A DNA stretch of 64,000 nucleotides from Closterium sp. Naga37s-1 (lineage: Eukaryota > Streptophyta > Zygnematophyceae > Desmidiales > Closteriaceae): the NCBI GenBank assembly GCA_947471745.1, contig CANJKZ010000774.1, positions 2,152,001-2,216,000 of the forward strand, read 5' to 3'. Made by a program: the position numbers and the translations under genes. Below the pieces are notes generated by a model that saw only the letters and a program-made list of their open reading frames with translations, had not been told where the DNA came from and did not search any database. Position 1 is the first letter of the stretch; every line of letters starts with the position of its first letter. Of this stretch, positions 10,598-21,493 are shown piece after piece.

Positions 10598-13500
10598 GGC
10601 GCCTCTCCCAAGTCGGTCAGCAGGTAGGTGAGCCAGCGTAGCTCCTGTGCAGCCATGGCCCCAGCGTAGATCTCAGCCTCACAACTGGAGCTGAGAACAG
10701 AAGAAGAGCGGGTAGACCGCCAAGAGACAGAACCGGAGCCAAGGCTGAAGGTGTAACCCTGTGACGACCGCTGCATAGCCAAGTCGTCAACCCAGGAAGC
10801 GTCAGCGTGACCAGTGAGGACAACTCGAGCCCGTCCTCCAAGCACGAGCCCCATGCCCGATGTACTGCACAAGTATCGCAACACCCTCTTCGCAGCATCC
10901 CAGTGCACCTTTCGGTGCCTGCCAGGAGCCACGTAACGAGCCAGAAGGCTGAGAGGGTATGCGAGGTCAGGTCGTGTGCAAGTCATCAGGTACATGAGGC
11001 AGCCCACAAGCTCTGGATACGGGCCACTCGGCTCTACGGACTCGTCCGAAGGTGGAGCTGAGAGCGAGTGACCGGTAGGCAGAGGAGTGGACTGTGGCGA
11101 GGAGTACGTGAAGCCGAAGCGCTGAAGGACCTGCTGCACCATGTGTGACTGAGTCAAGGTAATGATGCGCTGTGCTCTGTCCCGGGTGATCCGAAAGCCA
11201 AGATAGCTTGTCAGCTCACCCAGGTCTGTGCACGTGTGTCTCTTCTGCAGCTCGGACTTCACGTGGGCGAGTGCCTCCGTGTCAGCAGTAGCAAAGACGA
11301 GGTCGTCTACGTACACGAGAACGTAGAACGGCGGCAGAGTAGCGTCAGTGCGTAGAAACAGAGAAGGGTCAGCAGTGGAAGGAGCAAAACCAAGAGAAGC
11401 AAGAGTCGTCCTAAGCGTGTCGTGCCACTCACGGGGCGCCTGGCGGAGACCGTAGACTGGCCGTCGGAGGCTCCACTGGGTACCAGCAGGAAACGACCCA
11501 GTGAAGCCTGGTGGGCGGCGCAGCCAGATCTCCTCGTGCAGGCTGCCCTGTAGGAAGGCTGTGCTGAAGTCAAGCGAGTGGAGCTCGTAGTCACGCTGAG
11601 CAGCTACGTGCAGCAGTACCCGAAGAGTGGTCATCTTCGGGGTAGGAGAGAAGGTCTGGAAGAAGTCAACTCCCTGTCGCTGATTGAAGCCACGTGCAAC
11701 GTAACGCGCCTTGAAGACAGGCGGAGAACCCGGCGGTCGCTTCACCCTAAAGATCCACATGCCACTGACGATGTTCGCCTCAGGTGGGGGAACCTCGTCT
11801 ACGTAGGTGCCTGTGGACTTCCATGAAGCCATCTCTACGTCCATGGCTGCCTGCCACAGAGAGGAGTAGGGACCCTCTATCGCCTCTGCGTAAGAGCGCG
11901 GGGTCGGGATGTTTGGTGCATCCGGGTCTCCCTCAGGGGCCAGCAGCATGGACACGAGATGAGGTACAGAAGCAGGAAAGCACTCAAAGTCCTCCTGTCT
12001 GTCCTCAAGAACGTCCGTGCCAAGAGCACACTCACCCCCGACGGACGGAGGACAGACAGACACAGACGCAGCAACCAGACTAGCAGCGTAGTCTAGGCGA
12101 CAGGCAGCAGCAAAGTCAACAAGCTCAGTAACAAGAGCAGACGCAGCAGAGGACTCAAACAGAGGGTAAGTGACAGCAACGGCCAGAAAGCGTGGGAAAG
12201 CTGGACTAGCAGCACGAAGGGAGTCAGACTCGGGGCCCGGACTGGCAGGAAGAGAGGACGCAGGAGGAGACGACAGAGGGATACGCTGTGGAGCAGTAGA
12301 AGGACGCAGAGTCATAGAGTGAGTGCCAGGGACAGGAGGGAGACGCTGACGCGAAACACGACCAGCGCGAACAGTACGGACAGGCGACGCAGCACGAGAC
12401 GCAGGCGACACAGGACGAGACTCAGGCTCACGTCGCTTCGTAAGACCTCCAGTCGGTCTAGAGTAAGGACCGGGCAGTGGAGAGGCCGGCTGCAACTGTG
12501 ACTGGGACCGGACAGGCGGCGGACTCAGGAAAGGAGGAGGACCAGGAGAAGGCGGTGAGCTAAGAACCTGCTGAAGGAGCGGAACGTAGTACGGCCGCGG
12601 CCGCGCAGCGCCTCCAGAAACAGCAGAAACAAGACCGGTACCCTCAGCCCCAGGGTCTCCAGTCCCAGCAGCACCTCCAGCACCTCCAGCAGCAGCAGCA
12701 CCTCCAGCAGCGCCAGCACCTCCAGCAGCTCCAGCAGTAGCAGTACCTCCAGCAGCACCTCCAGCACCACCAGTACCAGCAGCACCTCCAGAAGCTCCAG
12801 CAGAACCCCCAGCACCAGCAGCACCTCCAGAAGCTCCAGTAGCAACTCCAGCAGCACCAGCACCAGCAGCACCTCCAGAAGCCCCAGCAGCACCTCTAGC
12901 ACCAGCAGCACCTCCAGCAGCACCAGCACCAGTAGCACCTCCAGAAGCCCCAGCAGTACCCCGACAGAGCCGAGAGTACCACTCACGAAGCTGCTGTGGA
13001 GAGAGAGGCTCCCGCTGCGGCGGGACACCGAGAGCACCTCCAGACGCAGCACGCGCAGGCTCAGCACCCCCAGGCTCAGCACGCCCGGACTCAGCACCCC
13101 CAGACTCAGCACCCCCAGTCTCAGCACCCCGAGTGTCCGCACCCGCAGGCTTAGCACCCCCAGACTCAGCACCTGAGTCGACAGCTACCTCGACCGGCCC
13201 GGCAGGGTCTACCTGGGACACACCTGAGGGGGCAAGACCCTGGGGAGGGAGGGGGTCTACCGGGGGAGTACCTGGGGCAAGGAAGAGCAGCGGGGGGGGG
13301 TGAGAGGCAGTGCGGTAGGGAAAGAGACGGTAGTACGACACCGACTCGTCAAACGTGACGTCCTGAGAGGACAGAACACGACGTGAGGTGGGGTGGTAGA
13401 ACTGCCACCCGGGTGCGTCAGGAGGGAAGCCAAGGAAGACACAGGGAACGGCACGGGAGGACAGCTTGTCCGCAGTAGTATCGCGGACAAAGCTCAAGAT

Positions 13501-16181
13501 CCCCAGACACGGAACGCGGACGCATCGCCAACCTTCCCCGTCCACCGCAGAGTAGGTGTGGTCTCCGGCAAGGAGACACGAGGCTGAAGGTTGATCTGAT
13601 GCGCTGCGTACTGAACCGCGAACGGCCACAGAAAATGGGGAGCAGCCGCATGGATCATGGACGTACGAGCGACGTCCATGACCATGCCAATGCGGCGCTC
13701 AGCAATCCCATTTTGCTGCGGGGAGGCCGGAAGCGTGAACGTCTGGCGGATGCCCTCCGCACGACAGAAGGCTCTCAGGAGGTCGGAGGAAAACTCCCCG
13801 CCTCTGTCTGAGTGCAGACGCAGAACAGGAAGGTCTGAGCCGAAACTCTCACTAAGCTGGCGACGAGCACCGCGGATCCAGTCGATCAACACCTCAGGGA
13901 CCTCACCCTTGCTGCGCAAGGGGAAGACTGTGGTGTAACGCGAGTAGTCGTCAACGACCAGCAGGAAGTAACGCTCGTGACCCTGTCCACGGACGCGGGC
14001 TGGGCCCCACACGTCCATGTGAAGAGTCTGCAGAGGAGCCTCAGTCGGAGGGAACGAGGAGGAGTGAGGGGCGGCGCGCTGCCGGCCCTCGACACAAGGA
14101 ACACAGGTGGGGGCAGGCCCCGGAGGAAGGGGAGGGAGGGACCTGGGGAGACCAGAGACAAGGGCACGGGAGGCCATACCTCGAAGACGAGGCAGGGAGG
14201 GGTGACCAAGGCGGTGGTGCCAAAGGAGAGTCTCGTGCGACAAAGGACGACACGAGCAGGGGGCAGACGCAGGACTAGACCTGGACGCGGCAGCTAACAC
14301 CTGACTAGACGCAGCTACCTGACCAGACGCAGAGACCGGAGGAGGCGCAGTAGTCAGTGTGTACAGACTCGACCCTGGCCGACGGGTGAACGTGGTCGGG
14401 TGGCGGCCCGTCCGAGAGCAAGTGCAGTGGGTCACACGCTGACCTCCAGGGGTGAACTGGTCAACCCACGCGTCCTGGAGGTCAGCTCCACTCACCAAGT
14501 TCGTAGAGAACGAGGGGAGGTGGAGTCCCGACAGCAAGCCCGACGGGGCCGCAGGACACGGTAGAACTGTAGAGGAGCGTGCAAGGACTGGGCCCCCTGA
14601 GGGGTCAGCAAGGGAGACCGCAACAGGCCGGCCGAACGGCGTGAGCGTGGTGCTGTCTCTAAAGAAAGAGCGCGAAGCACCAGAGTCAAGTGTGAAAGTG
14701 TGCAAGGAGTCAGTAGGTGCAGTACCAGAGAGAGTAGACGTACAAGCGCCTGGAGCAGCAGACGCACTAGCACCTAGGGCAGCAGCCGCACTAGCACCTA
14801 GAGCAGCAGCCGCAGTGCCCGGGTCGGGCGGGACACTCAGGTAACAGTCACCCTCAGTAATATCAGCAATAGCATACATGGCAGCAAGGATAGCATCAAA
14901 ATCTAGATCAAAGATAGGAACATTCTGTAGAAGCAGATCATGCCAGCGAGGGAGCTCAACAGAGTCAGGAAACTGGGTACGCCAAGCGTCAGTCAAGCGA
15001 CCGAAGCAGCGCTGCGTGGTGTGTGGGAGCCCACACACCTCCCCACTACGAGGGCCGGTGCGAAGAACGTACGCGCAGGGACCTGCACCCCCAGACCTCC
15101 CACGCCCAGCGTACCACTCACGAAGCTGCTGAACCGACGGGGTCTCACTGGAGCGCGGCTGCTGCTGACGCTGGCTACCACCAGCGCCTCCACGCTGCGC
15201 GGCTGCACCTCGACCAGCACCACCGCCGCCGCCACCTCCACCACCGCTGCCGCTGCCTCCACCACCTCCGCCGCTGCCTCCACCACCTCCACTGCCGCCA
15301 CTGAAGCCCCCACTCCCGATGCCACCCCCACCTCCACCGCCACCCCCTCCTCCTCCGCCACCACCCCCCCGGCCGCCCCCTCCACCACCTCTGCTCCCCT
15401 TGCCCTTGCTGTTGCAGCGCCTCCGACTCGGAGCAGACGCAGCCCCGACCTCCTCAGTGCCAACGAGGTCGACAGCAGCAGCAGAAGCAACAGAGGGGAG
15501 AAGGGGGACAGGGGAACACCCCTCAAAGAAAGGGGTGCGACGGTCGCCGCGAGAAGCACCGACAGCTAAGATACTCTTCTCAGCTGCAGTAAGGCGTTCC
15601 TCTAGCAGGTCGACAGTCAGCTCGGTGGGGCAAAGGGAGAGGAAGTGATCCCTGACTGAGGAAAGTGAGTCAGGGAGGCGGGTGACTAGGTAGTAAAGGG
15701 TGATGTACATGGGGGGGGGGTTCTTGGCACAGAACTCAGTGGGAAGGGCAGCACGGTAGCGGGCGTCACTAGTGCGAAGGTGAGCAACCAGGTCAGCGAC
15801 TGTGGCAAAGGCGGCAAGGTCAGGGAAACGGTACGGCAGCATGAGGCGGCTGAGTGCAGCAGTGGAAGGGGAGGAGTAGCGTGCAACTCCAGCGTCGTAC
15901 AAAGACTGAGCAGTCTTGTACTGGCCAAAGTGTGCGCGCTCAGCAGGCGGCAGGTGACTACGAACAGCAAGACGAGCAACAGCGTCACGAGTGGTCCACT
16001 GAGAGCGAACAGTACTGTCAGCAGTGGCAGGAGGAGCAGTGGAAACACCGGACGTGTGATCGAAAAGAGATACCCCATCCCTAGAATCACACTGAAGAAA
16101 CAGCTGTAGATCGTCAACCCACACGTCAAAGCCAACTGCACATCCCTCAGCATCAAAGGTGAGAACGGTAGGACTAGCCAT
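10598..16181 (-). pseudogene. E3 gag-pol, nearly intact, one frameshift and 3' truncation
   Basis: It starts at ATG 16181 (MASPTVLTFDAEG). From N to C terminus it has: the Gag domain with WVDDLQLFL; poly-Gly; QQLREWY (15112-15132); a Cys/His motif at about 15000-15076 (roughly residue 370); protease LDSGAS near 14680; integrase zinc-binding HHRLGHPSLPRL near 14215; and DDE residues in MDVWGP (about 14010), HSDRGGEF (about 13800) and NGIAERR (about 13710). A single T lost from a T-run near 13490 shifts the frame. The linker then carries a second QQLREWY (12976-12996), RT has YVDD (11302-11313), and RNase H HADASWVDD (about 10800) and CEAEIY (about 10685). Translation stops where the inverted E4 gag begins. 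It is the best guide to domain layout in this clade. Confidence 0.88.
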
Positions 16182-17374
16182 AGTAGCAGTAGGAGCAGCA
16201 GCAGTGCAAAGCAGTGGTAGGAGCAGTAGCAGCAGTAGCAGCAGTCGAAGCAGTAGCAGCAGTGCTGCTCGGCAGAGCAGTGCGGCTCGGTGGGGGCGGC
16301 GCGGCTCGGCAGAGCGGCGCGGCTCGGCTGGGCGGCGCGGCTCGGCTGGGCGGCGCGGCTCGGCTGGGCGGCGCGGCTCGGCTACTGGCGGCGCGGCAGC
16401 AGGGAGGGGGAGGGGGGGTAGCACGAGTGCTTACTAGGGGCCGCTGTTGGGGCGGCAGCAGGGCAGGGCCAGGTCGACGGGCGGCGGGTCAGCGACGGGC
16501 GGCGGGTCAGCGACGGGCGGCAGGTCGGCGACTGGCGGCTGGTCAGGGACGGGCGGCAGTTCGGCGACGGGCGGCTGGTCAGGGACGGGCGGCAGGTCGG
16601 CGACGGGCGGCTGGTCAGGGACGGGCGGCAGGTCGGCGACGGGCGGCTGGTCAGGGACGGGCGGCTGGTCAGGGACGGGCGGCGGGTCGGCGACGGGCGG
16701 CTGTTCAGGGACGGGCGGCAGGTCGGCGACGGGCTGCTGCTCAGCGACTGGCGGCGGTCTAGAGGCGGGCGACGGCCGGCAAAGGGGGGGGCAACGGGCC
16801 GGCGACGGGCGGTAGTGGGCCAGCGACGGGCCTGGTACGAGCGGCAGCGGGCCTCTAAGGGACGCAAGGGGGGGGGGGGGGGGGGGCGCCACGGGCCGCG
16901 AAGGGGCCGCTACGGGCCGGAAAGGGGCCGTGACGGGCCGCGAAGGGGCCGCGACGGGCCGCGAAGGGGCTCCTACGGGCTGCAAAGGGGCCGCTACGGG
17001 CCGCGAAGGGGCCGCTACGGGCCGCGAAGGGGCCGCTACGGGCCGGAAAGGGGCCGTTACGGGCTGCAAAGGGGCCGCTACGGGCCGCGAAGGGGCCGCG
17101 ACGAGCCGTGAAGGGGCCGCGACGGGCCGTGAAGGGGCCGCGACGGGCCGCGAAGGGGCCGCTACGGGCCGCAAAGGGGGCCGCTACGGGCCGCAAAGGG
17201 GGCCTCTACGGGCCGCGAAGGGGCCGCTACGGGCCGCAAAAGGGGCCTCTACGGGCCGTGAAGGGGCCGCTACGGGCCGCGAAGGGGCCTCGAAGGGCAG
17301 GCGCGACGCGCGCGTCGGGCAGGTAAGGGAAAAAAAAAAAAATTAGTGGTGGGCCCTTAGGAAAAAAAATTGAA
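16182..17374 (-). repeat. E3 leader: two C-rich (sense) tandem arrays
   Basis: Two different arrays occupy the leader. About 16455-16830 holds 18/36-bp units of the type GACGGGCGGCAGGTCGGC (plus strand). About 16890-17300 holds a 21-bp unit close to GGGGCCGCTACGGGCCGCGAA. A G19 run lies at 16868-16886 between them. Near the gag start a further Ser/Gly-like repeat (16210-16390) carries GGCGCGGCTCGGC units. The element's sense strand is C-rich throughout. No coding role is evident. Confidence 0.75.
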
Positions 17375-17388
17375 CTAGCTCTATACCA
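17346..17388 (-). other. E3 primer binding site, T-tract and GGGCCCACCAC box
   Basis: On the minus strand the LTR is followed by TGGTATAGAGCTAG (17375-17388), a shortened initiator-Met-type PBS, then a T-tract and GGGCCCACCAC (17346-17356). The hairpin found here in E2 and E8 is not preserved. Confidence 0.6.
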
Positions 17389-17520
17389 TGTGAGAGAATT
17401 GAGGAATGAATGATGAACTAGGAAACAAGTGGGGTACAAGTAGACAACACAAAAGTGTTGTACCCTCTAAGGACTACCCCACTACAGCCTAAACAGAATA
17501 AAGCATATATAAGTTTGACA
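17389..17520 (-). repeat. E3 5' LTR (132 bp)
   Basis: On the minus strand it begins TGTCAAACTTATATATG and ends TTCTCTCACA. Its length equals that of the LTR at 10157-10288 and by eye it differs from it at only a few sites. It carries the same inner hairpin of seven base pairs with a TTTT loop. Confidence 0.9.
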
Positions 17521-18009
17521 GGCAGGGGATTATAAAGTAGAGAGTAATGTACATTGGGGGCAGGTTCTTGGCAAGGAATTCGGTAGCTAGCGTCGCTAGT
17601 GCGAAGGTGGGAAACAAGGTCCTCTACTGTGGCAAAGGCGGACAACTCGGGAAACAGGTAGGGCAGTAGAAGATGGCCTAGAGCAGTAGTGGCAGGCGAG
17701 GAGTAACGGGCGACTACAACGTCGTATAGTGCCAGTGCTGTCCTGTGCTGTCCGAAATGAGCGCATTCGGCCAACGGAAGGTGGTTGCGAATGGCTAAGT
17801 GAGCAGCAGCATCACGAGTAAGCCACTGTGAGCGAGTCGCACTGTCAGCTGTGGCGGGAGGGGCGGGAGCGGTGCCAGACGTGTGGTCAAACAACGAAAC
17901 ACTGTCCCTAGAGTCGCTCAGTAGGTAGAGCTGCAAGTCGTCAAGCCACGTGTCAAACTGGATCGATCGGCCCTCATGATCGAACGCTAGAACGCGGAGA
18001 GAAGCCATA
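17521..18009 (-). pseudogene. E4 gag, proximal half
   Basis: From ATG 18009 the minus strand codes MASLRVLAFDHEGRSIQF and continues with DTWLDDLQLYL and SDSRDSVSLFDHTSG. This is the Gag N-terminal domain common to E4, E8 and E11. The reading runs to YSLLYN just before the E3 LTR. About ten residues expected before this point are missing, so E4 was already damaged. The distal half is at 10289-10597 in opposite orientation. Immediately upstream of the start lies a G29 run (18057-18085; C29 on the sense strand). Confidence 0.8.
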
Positions 18010-18055
18010 GTGGCGCGGCACGCAGGGCGGGCAGTGGTCGGGCAGCGCAGGGTAA

Positions 18056-18056
<1 letters not shown>

Positions 18057-18088
<32 letters not shown>

Positions 18089-19492
18089 GCAACAGGCTGC
18101 AGGAGGGGCGGCTCGAGGGCCTAGGGTCGGCTGCGGGGCAACGTTTTCGGGTCAGGGGCGACGAGCCGAGGCCTAGGGGCGACGGGTCGGGGCCTAGGGG
18201 CGACAGGCCGTAGGGCCAGGGGCTAGGGGCGACGGGCCGGGGGGCCAGGAGCGACGGGCTGGGGGCCTAGGGGCGACGGGCCGTGGGGCCTAGGGGTGAC
18301 GGGCCGTGGGGCCTAGGGGAGACGAGCCGGAGGCCTAGGGACGACATGTCGCGAGGGTCGGGGGCCTAGGAGCGACAGGCCGCAGGGCTAGGGGCGACGG
18401 GCTGCGGGGCCGAGAGCGACGGGCCGGGGGCCTAGGGGCGACGGGCCGCGAGGGTCGAGGGGCCTAGGGGCGACGGGCCGCAGGGCCTAGGGGCAACAGG
18501 CCGGGGGCTTAGGGGCGACAGGCCGCGAGGGTTGGGGCGGGCCGCGGGGCCTAGGGGCGACGGGCCGCGGGGCTAAGGGGCGATGGGCCGCGGGGCCAGG
18601 AGCGACGGGCCGCGGGGCCGAGAGCGACGGGTCGGGGGCCTAGGGGCGACGGGCCGCGGGGCCTAGGGGCGACGGGCCGGGGGCTTAGGAGCGACGGGCC
18701 GCGAGGGTCGGGGGCCTAGGGACGATGGGCTGCGGGGCCAGGAGCGACGCGCCGCGGGGCCGAGAGCGACGGGTCGGGGGCCTAGGGGCAACGGGCCGCG
18801 GGGCCTATGGGCGACTGGCCGCGGGGCCAGGAGCGACGGGTCGGAGGGGCCTAGAGGCGACGGGCCGTGGGGCCTAGGGGTGACGGGCCGTGGGGCCTAG
18901 GGGAGACGAGCCGGAGGCCTAGGGACGACATGTCGCGAGGGTCGGGGGCCTAGGAGCGACAGGCCGCAGGGCTAGGGGCGACGGGCTGCGGGGCCGAGAG
19001 CGACGGGCCGGGGGCCTAGGGGCGACGGGCCGCGAGGGTCGAGGGGCCTAGGGGCGACGGGCCGCAGGGCCTAGGGGCAACGGGCCGGGGGCTTAGGGGC
19101 GACAGGCCGCGAGGGTTGGGGCGGGCCACGGGGCCTAGGGGCGACGGGCCGCGGGGCTAAGGGGCGATGGGCCGCGGGGCCAGGAGCGACGGGCCGCGGG
19201 GCCGAGAGCGACGGGTCGGGGGCCTAGGGGCGACGGGCCGCGGGGCCTAGGGGCGACGGGCCGGGGGCTTAGGAGCGACGGGCCGCGAGGGTCGGGGGCC
19301 TAGGGACGATGGGCTGCGGGGCCATGAGCGACGCGCCGCGGGGCCGAGAGCGACGGGTCGGGGGCCTAGGGGCAACGGGCCGCGGGGCCTATGGGCGACT
19401 GGCCGCGGGGCCAGGAGCGACGGGTCGGAGGGGCCTAGAGGCGACGGGCCGCGGGGCCAAGGGGCGACGGGCCGCGGGGCCTAGGGGCTACG
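18057..19492 (-). repeat. E4 leader: G29 run and higher-order satellite with 584-bp duplication
   Basis: The region is built of variants of GGGGCCTAGGGGCGACGGGCC. A long block is duplicated with a period of 584 bp (GAGACGAGCC at 18319 and again at 18903, for example), and the two copies (about 18283-18866 and 18867-19450) differ at only a few positions. No LTR or PBS follows; at about 19492 the array abuts E5 coding sequence, so the E4 5' end has been lost. I see no gene in it. Confidence 0.8.
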
Positions 19493-19886
19493 GGAGACAA
19501 CAGGGCGAACAACACGGTAGTAGTCGGAGATAGGAGTATGGGAGATAGGAAGAGAAGACGGAGGAGGAGACGGGAGAACTGACAACGGAGTAGGAGAACG
19601 ACGACGAGAGGTACAAAAGAGGGCAGTGTAGAGGTCGGTAACGGGGGACGAGGGACGAGCACTTGGAGGACAAGGACGGGAATGGTAGTGACGGACAATA
19701 GGAGGAGGAGACTGTAGTGGAGGAGAAGACCAGACCGCCGGACAGGCGTCAGGAGGAGAAAACGTAGGACCAAACGCAGGAGGAGACGAAGGGCGGACAG
19801 GAGGAGAGGAGGGAAGACCAAGGGCCCGGAGGCCACTCACGGGCGGGAACAACTGCCGCTCCAGAGGGAGCTGCTGCGGCTGCGGT

Positions 19887-19918
<32 letters not shown>

Positions 19919-21493
19919 CTGTTGCTGCTGTGGCTGTGGCGGCTGCTGCTGCGGCTGCCGCTACTGCTGCCGCTGCTGCTGCTGCTCCAGGAGGTCCAAC
20001 TGCCGCAACTCCTGCCGCTCCCGCTCCAACCGCTCCTGCTCCTCACTCGCACGTCGGCAGGCCGCCTGGTAACGCATGTCGTGGCGGTGGGGAGGCGGAG
20101 TGCTCTCCGCAGACGTAGTGCCCCCAGCTCCAGTCGCCTTAGAACTAGCACCCCCAGAATCAGTGTCCCCAGAAGGGGTACCAACAGGGTTAGGGTCCCC
20201 AGCTCCAGCGCCCCCTGTCCTAGCACCCCCAATGCCAAGACCTCCAACTCCAGCACCCCCAGAACTAGCACCTCCTGTGCCAGCACCTCCAGCTCCAGCA
20301 CTCCCAGAACCAGCACCTCCAGTGCCAGCACCTCCAGCTCCAGCACCCCCAGGACTATCGCCACCTGCGCCAGCACCTCCAACTCCAGCACCCCTCGAAC
20401 AAGCACCCCCAGACCGAGTACCGCCAGTGGCTGCACCTCCAGCTCCAACACCAACCGAGTCCACAGTAACCTGACGCGGAAGTGCCGAAGGCTGCTGAGG
20501 AGACTGTGAGGAGGACTGCGGGGAAGGAGAGGCTACCTGACGCGCGACCGATGGTAGAGGGGTAGCGTGAGACACACCTGACGGGGTAGGACCAGGGGGG
20601 GGTGGGGGTACCAGAGGAGCGGGAGCAGGGGGAAGAGAGGGTGCAAGGAAAAGGGGGGGAGGGGGAACCGGGAGACCTCGACAGGGGTACCAGGTGTAGT
20701 AGGACACTGACTCGTCGAACCGGACGTCACGGGAGTCTAGGAACTGGTGGAGGGGCGGGTGGTAAAAGGACCAGTCGGCGGAGGCTACCGGGAAACCAAG
20801 GAAGACACAGGGGACGGCGCGATCCGAGAGCTTGTCCGCAGAGGTGTCGCGGACAAGCGCAAGGCAGCCCCAAACACGAAAGGCTGACCCAACACCAGGG
20901 GACCCGGTCCAAAGACTGGTCGGTGAAGCCTCTGGCCGTGAGATGCGCGGCTGCAGGTTCAGCTGGAAAGCGGCGTAGCGAACCGCGTAGGGCCACAGAA
21001 AATGAGGCGCACGGGCATGAATCATGGACGTGCGGGCCATGTCCATGACCAAGCCAATGCGGTGCTCAGCAACCCCATTCTGTTGTGGGGACTCCGGCAG
21101 CGTCCAGGACTGTACGATGCCCTTCTCGCCGCAGAATCCGGCAAGAATGCCTGAGCGAAACTCACCCCCATGGTCAGAGTGGAGACATGAGACACGACGG
21201 CCACGAGTGCCCTCAGTGGCTAGAAGCCACCGGATCAGCGTAGAAGTCACCTCGGACTTCTTCGCTAGAGGAAACACCGTGGTGTACCTGGAGAAGTCGT
21301 CGACGACCACCAGAAAGTAGCGCTCCCTCTCAGATCCCTGCGTAGGTGCAGGGCCCAAGACATCCAAGTGGAGTGTCTGGAAGGGAGCAGTGGCTGGACA
21401 AAGAGAGGAGGAGTGCGGAGTGGCAGAAGACGGCCGGCAACGCAAGGATTGCACGGGGGTGCAGGCGAGGGAGGGAGCGACGGGAAGACGCAA
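19493..21493 (-). pseudogene. E5 integrase and linker
   Basis: The minus strand codes the integrase core: HLDVLGP near 21365, HSDHGGEF near 21170, and SPQQNGVAEHRIG near 21075, giving the D, D and E positions. The IN C-terminal part includes FRVWGC and FLGFP. A Gly/Ala linker with repeated GGAG blocks (20110-20460) follows, then a predicted Glu/Arg/Gln-rich helical stretch (RASEEQERLERERQ, about 20030-20060) ending in a Gln-rich run. The last part (19493-19850) is a Pro/Ser-rich segment that would precede RT. The frame joins protease only through a frameshift near 21450. It lacks the LREW motif of its relatives. Confidence 0.82.

Larger units (their letters stand above)
10598..17520 (-). mobile_element. 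E3: best-preserved short-LTR copia element, 3' end lost
   Basis: On the minus strand it has 5' LTR (17389-17520), PBS, leader and an almost continuous gag-pol reading ending within RNase H at 10598. It lacks the C-terminal RNase H part, 3' UTR and 3' LTR at this site. It lies inside the E4 gag; the target duplication is GGCAG on the plus strand at 17521-17525 (CTGCC on the element strand). Confidence 0.85.

Noticed and set aside
13490-13500. Programmed ribosomal frameshift in E3
   Set aside because: The shift sits in the middle of the conserved FVRDTSADKLS segment of integrase, at a T-run one base shorter than in relatives; it is a simple deletion.
18087-19492. Possible CRISPR-like array
   Set aside because: The repeats are degenerate, GC-rich and continuous without unique spacers of constant length, and they sit in the leader of a eukaryotic retrotransposon.
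20110-20460. Collagen-like or Gly-rich structural host protein
   Set aside because: The frame is continuous with integrase upstream and is the IN-RT linker of E5.
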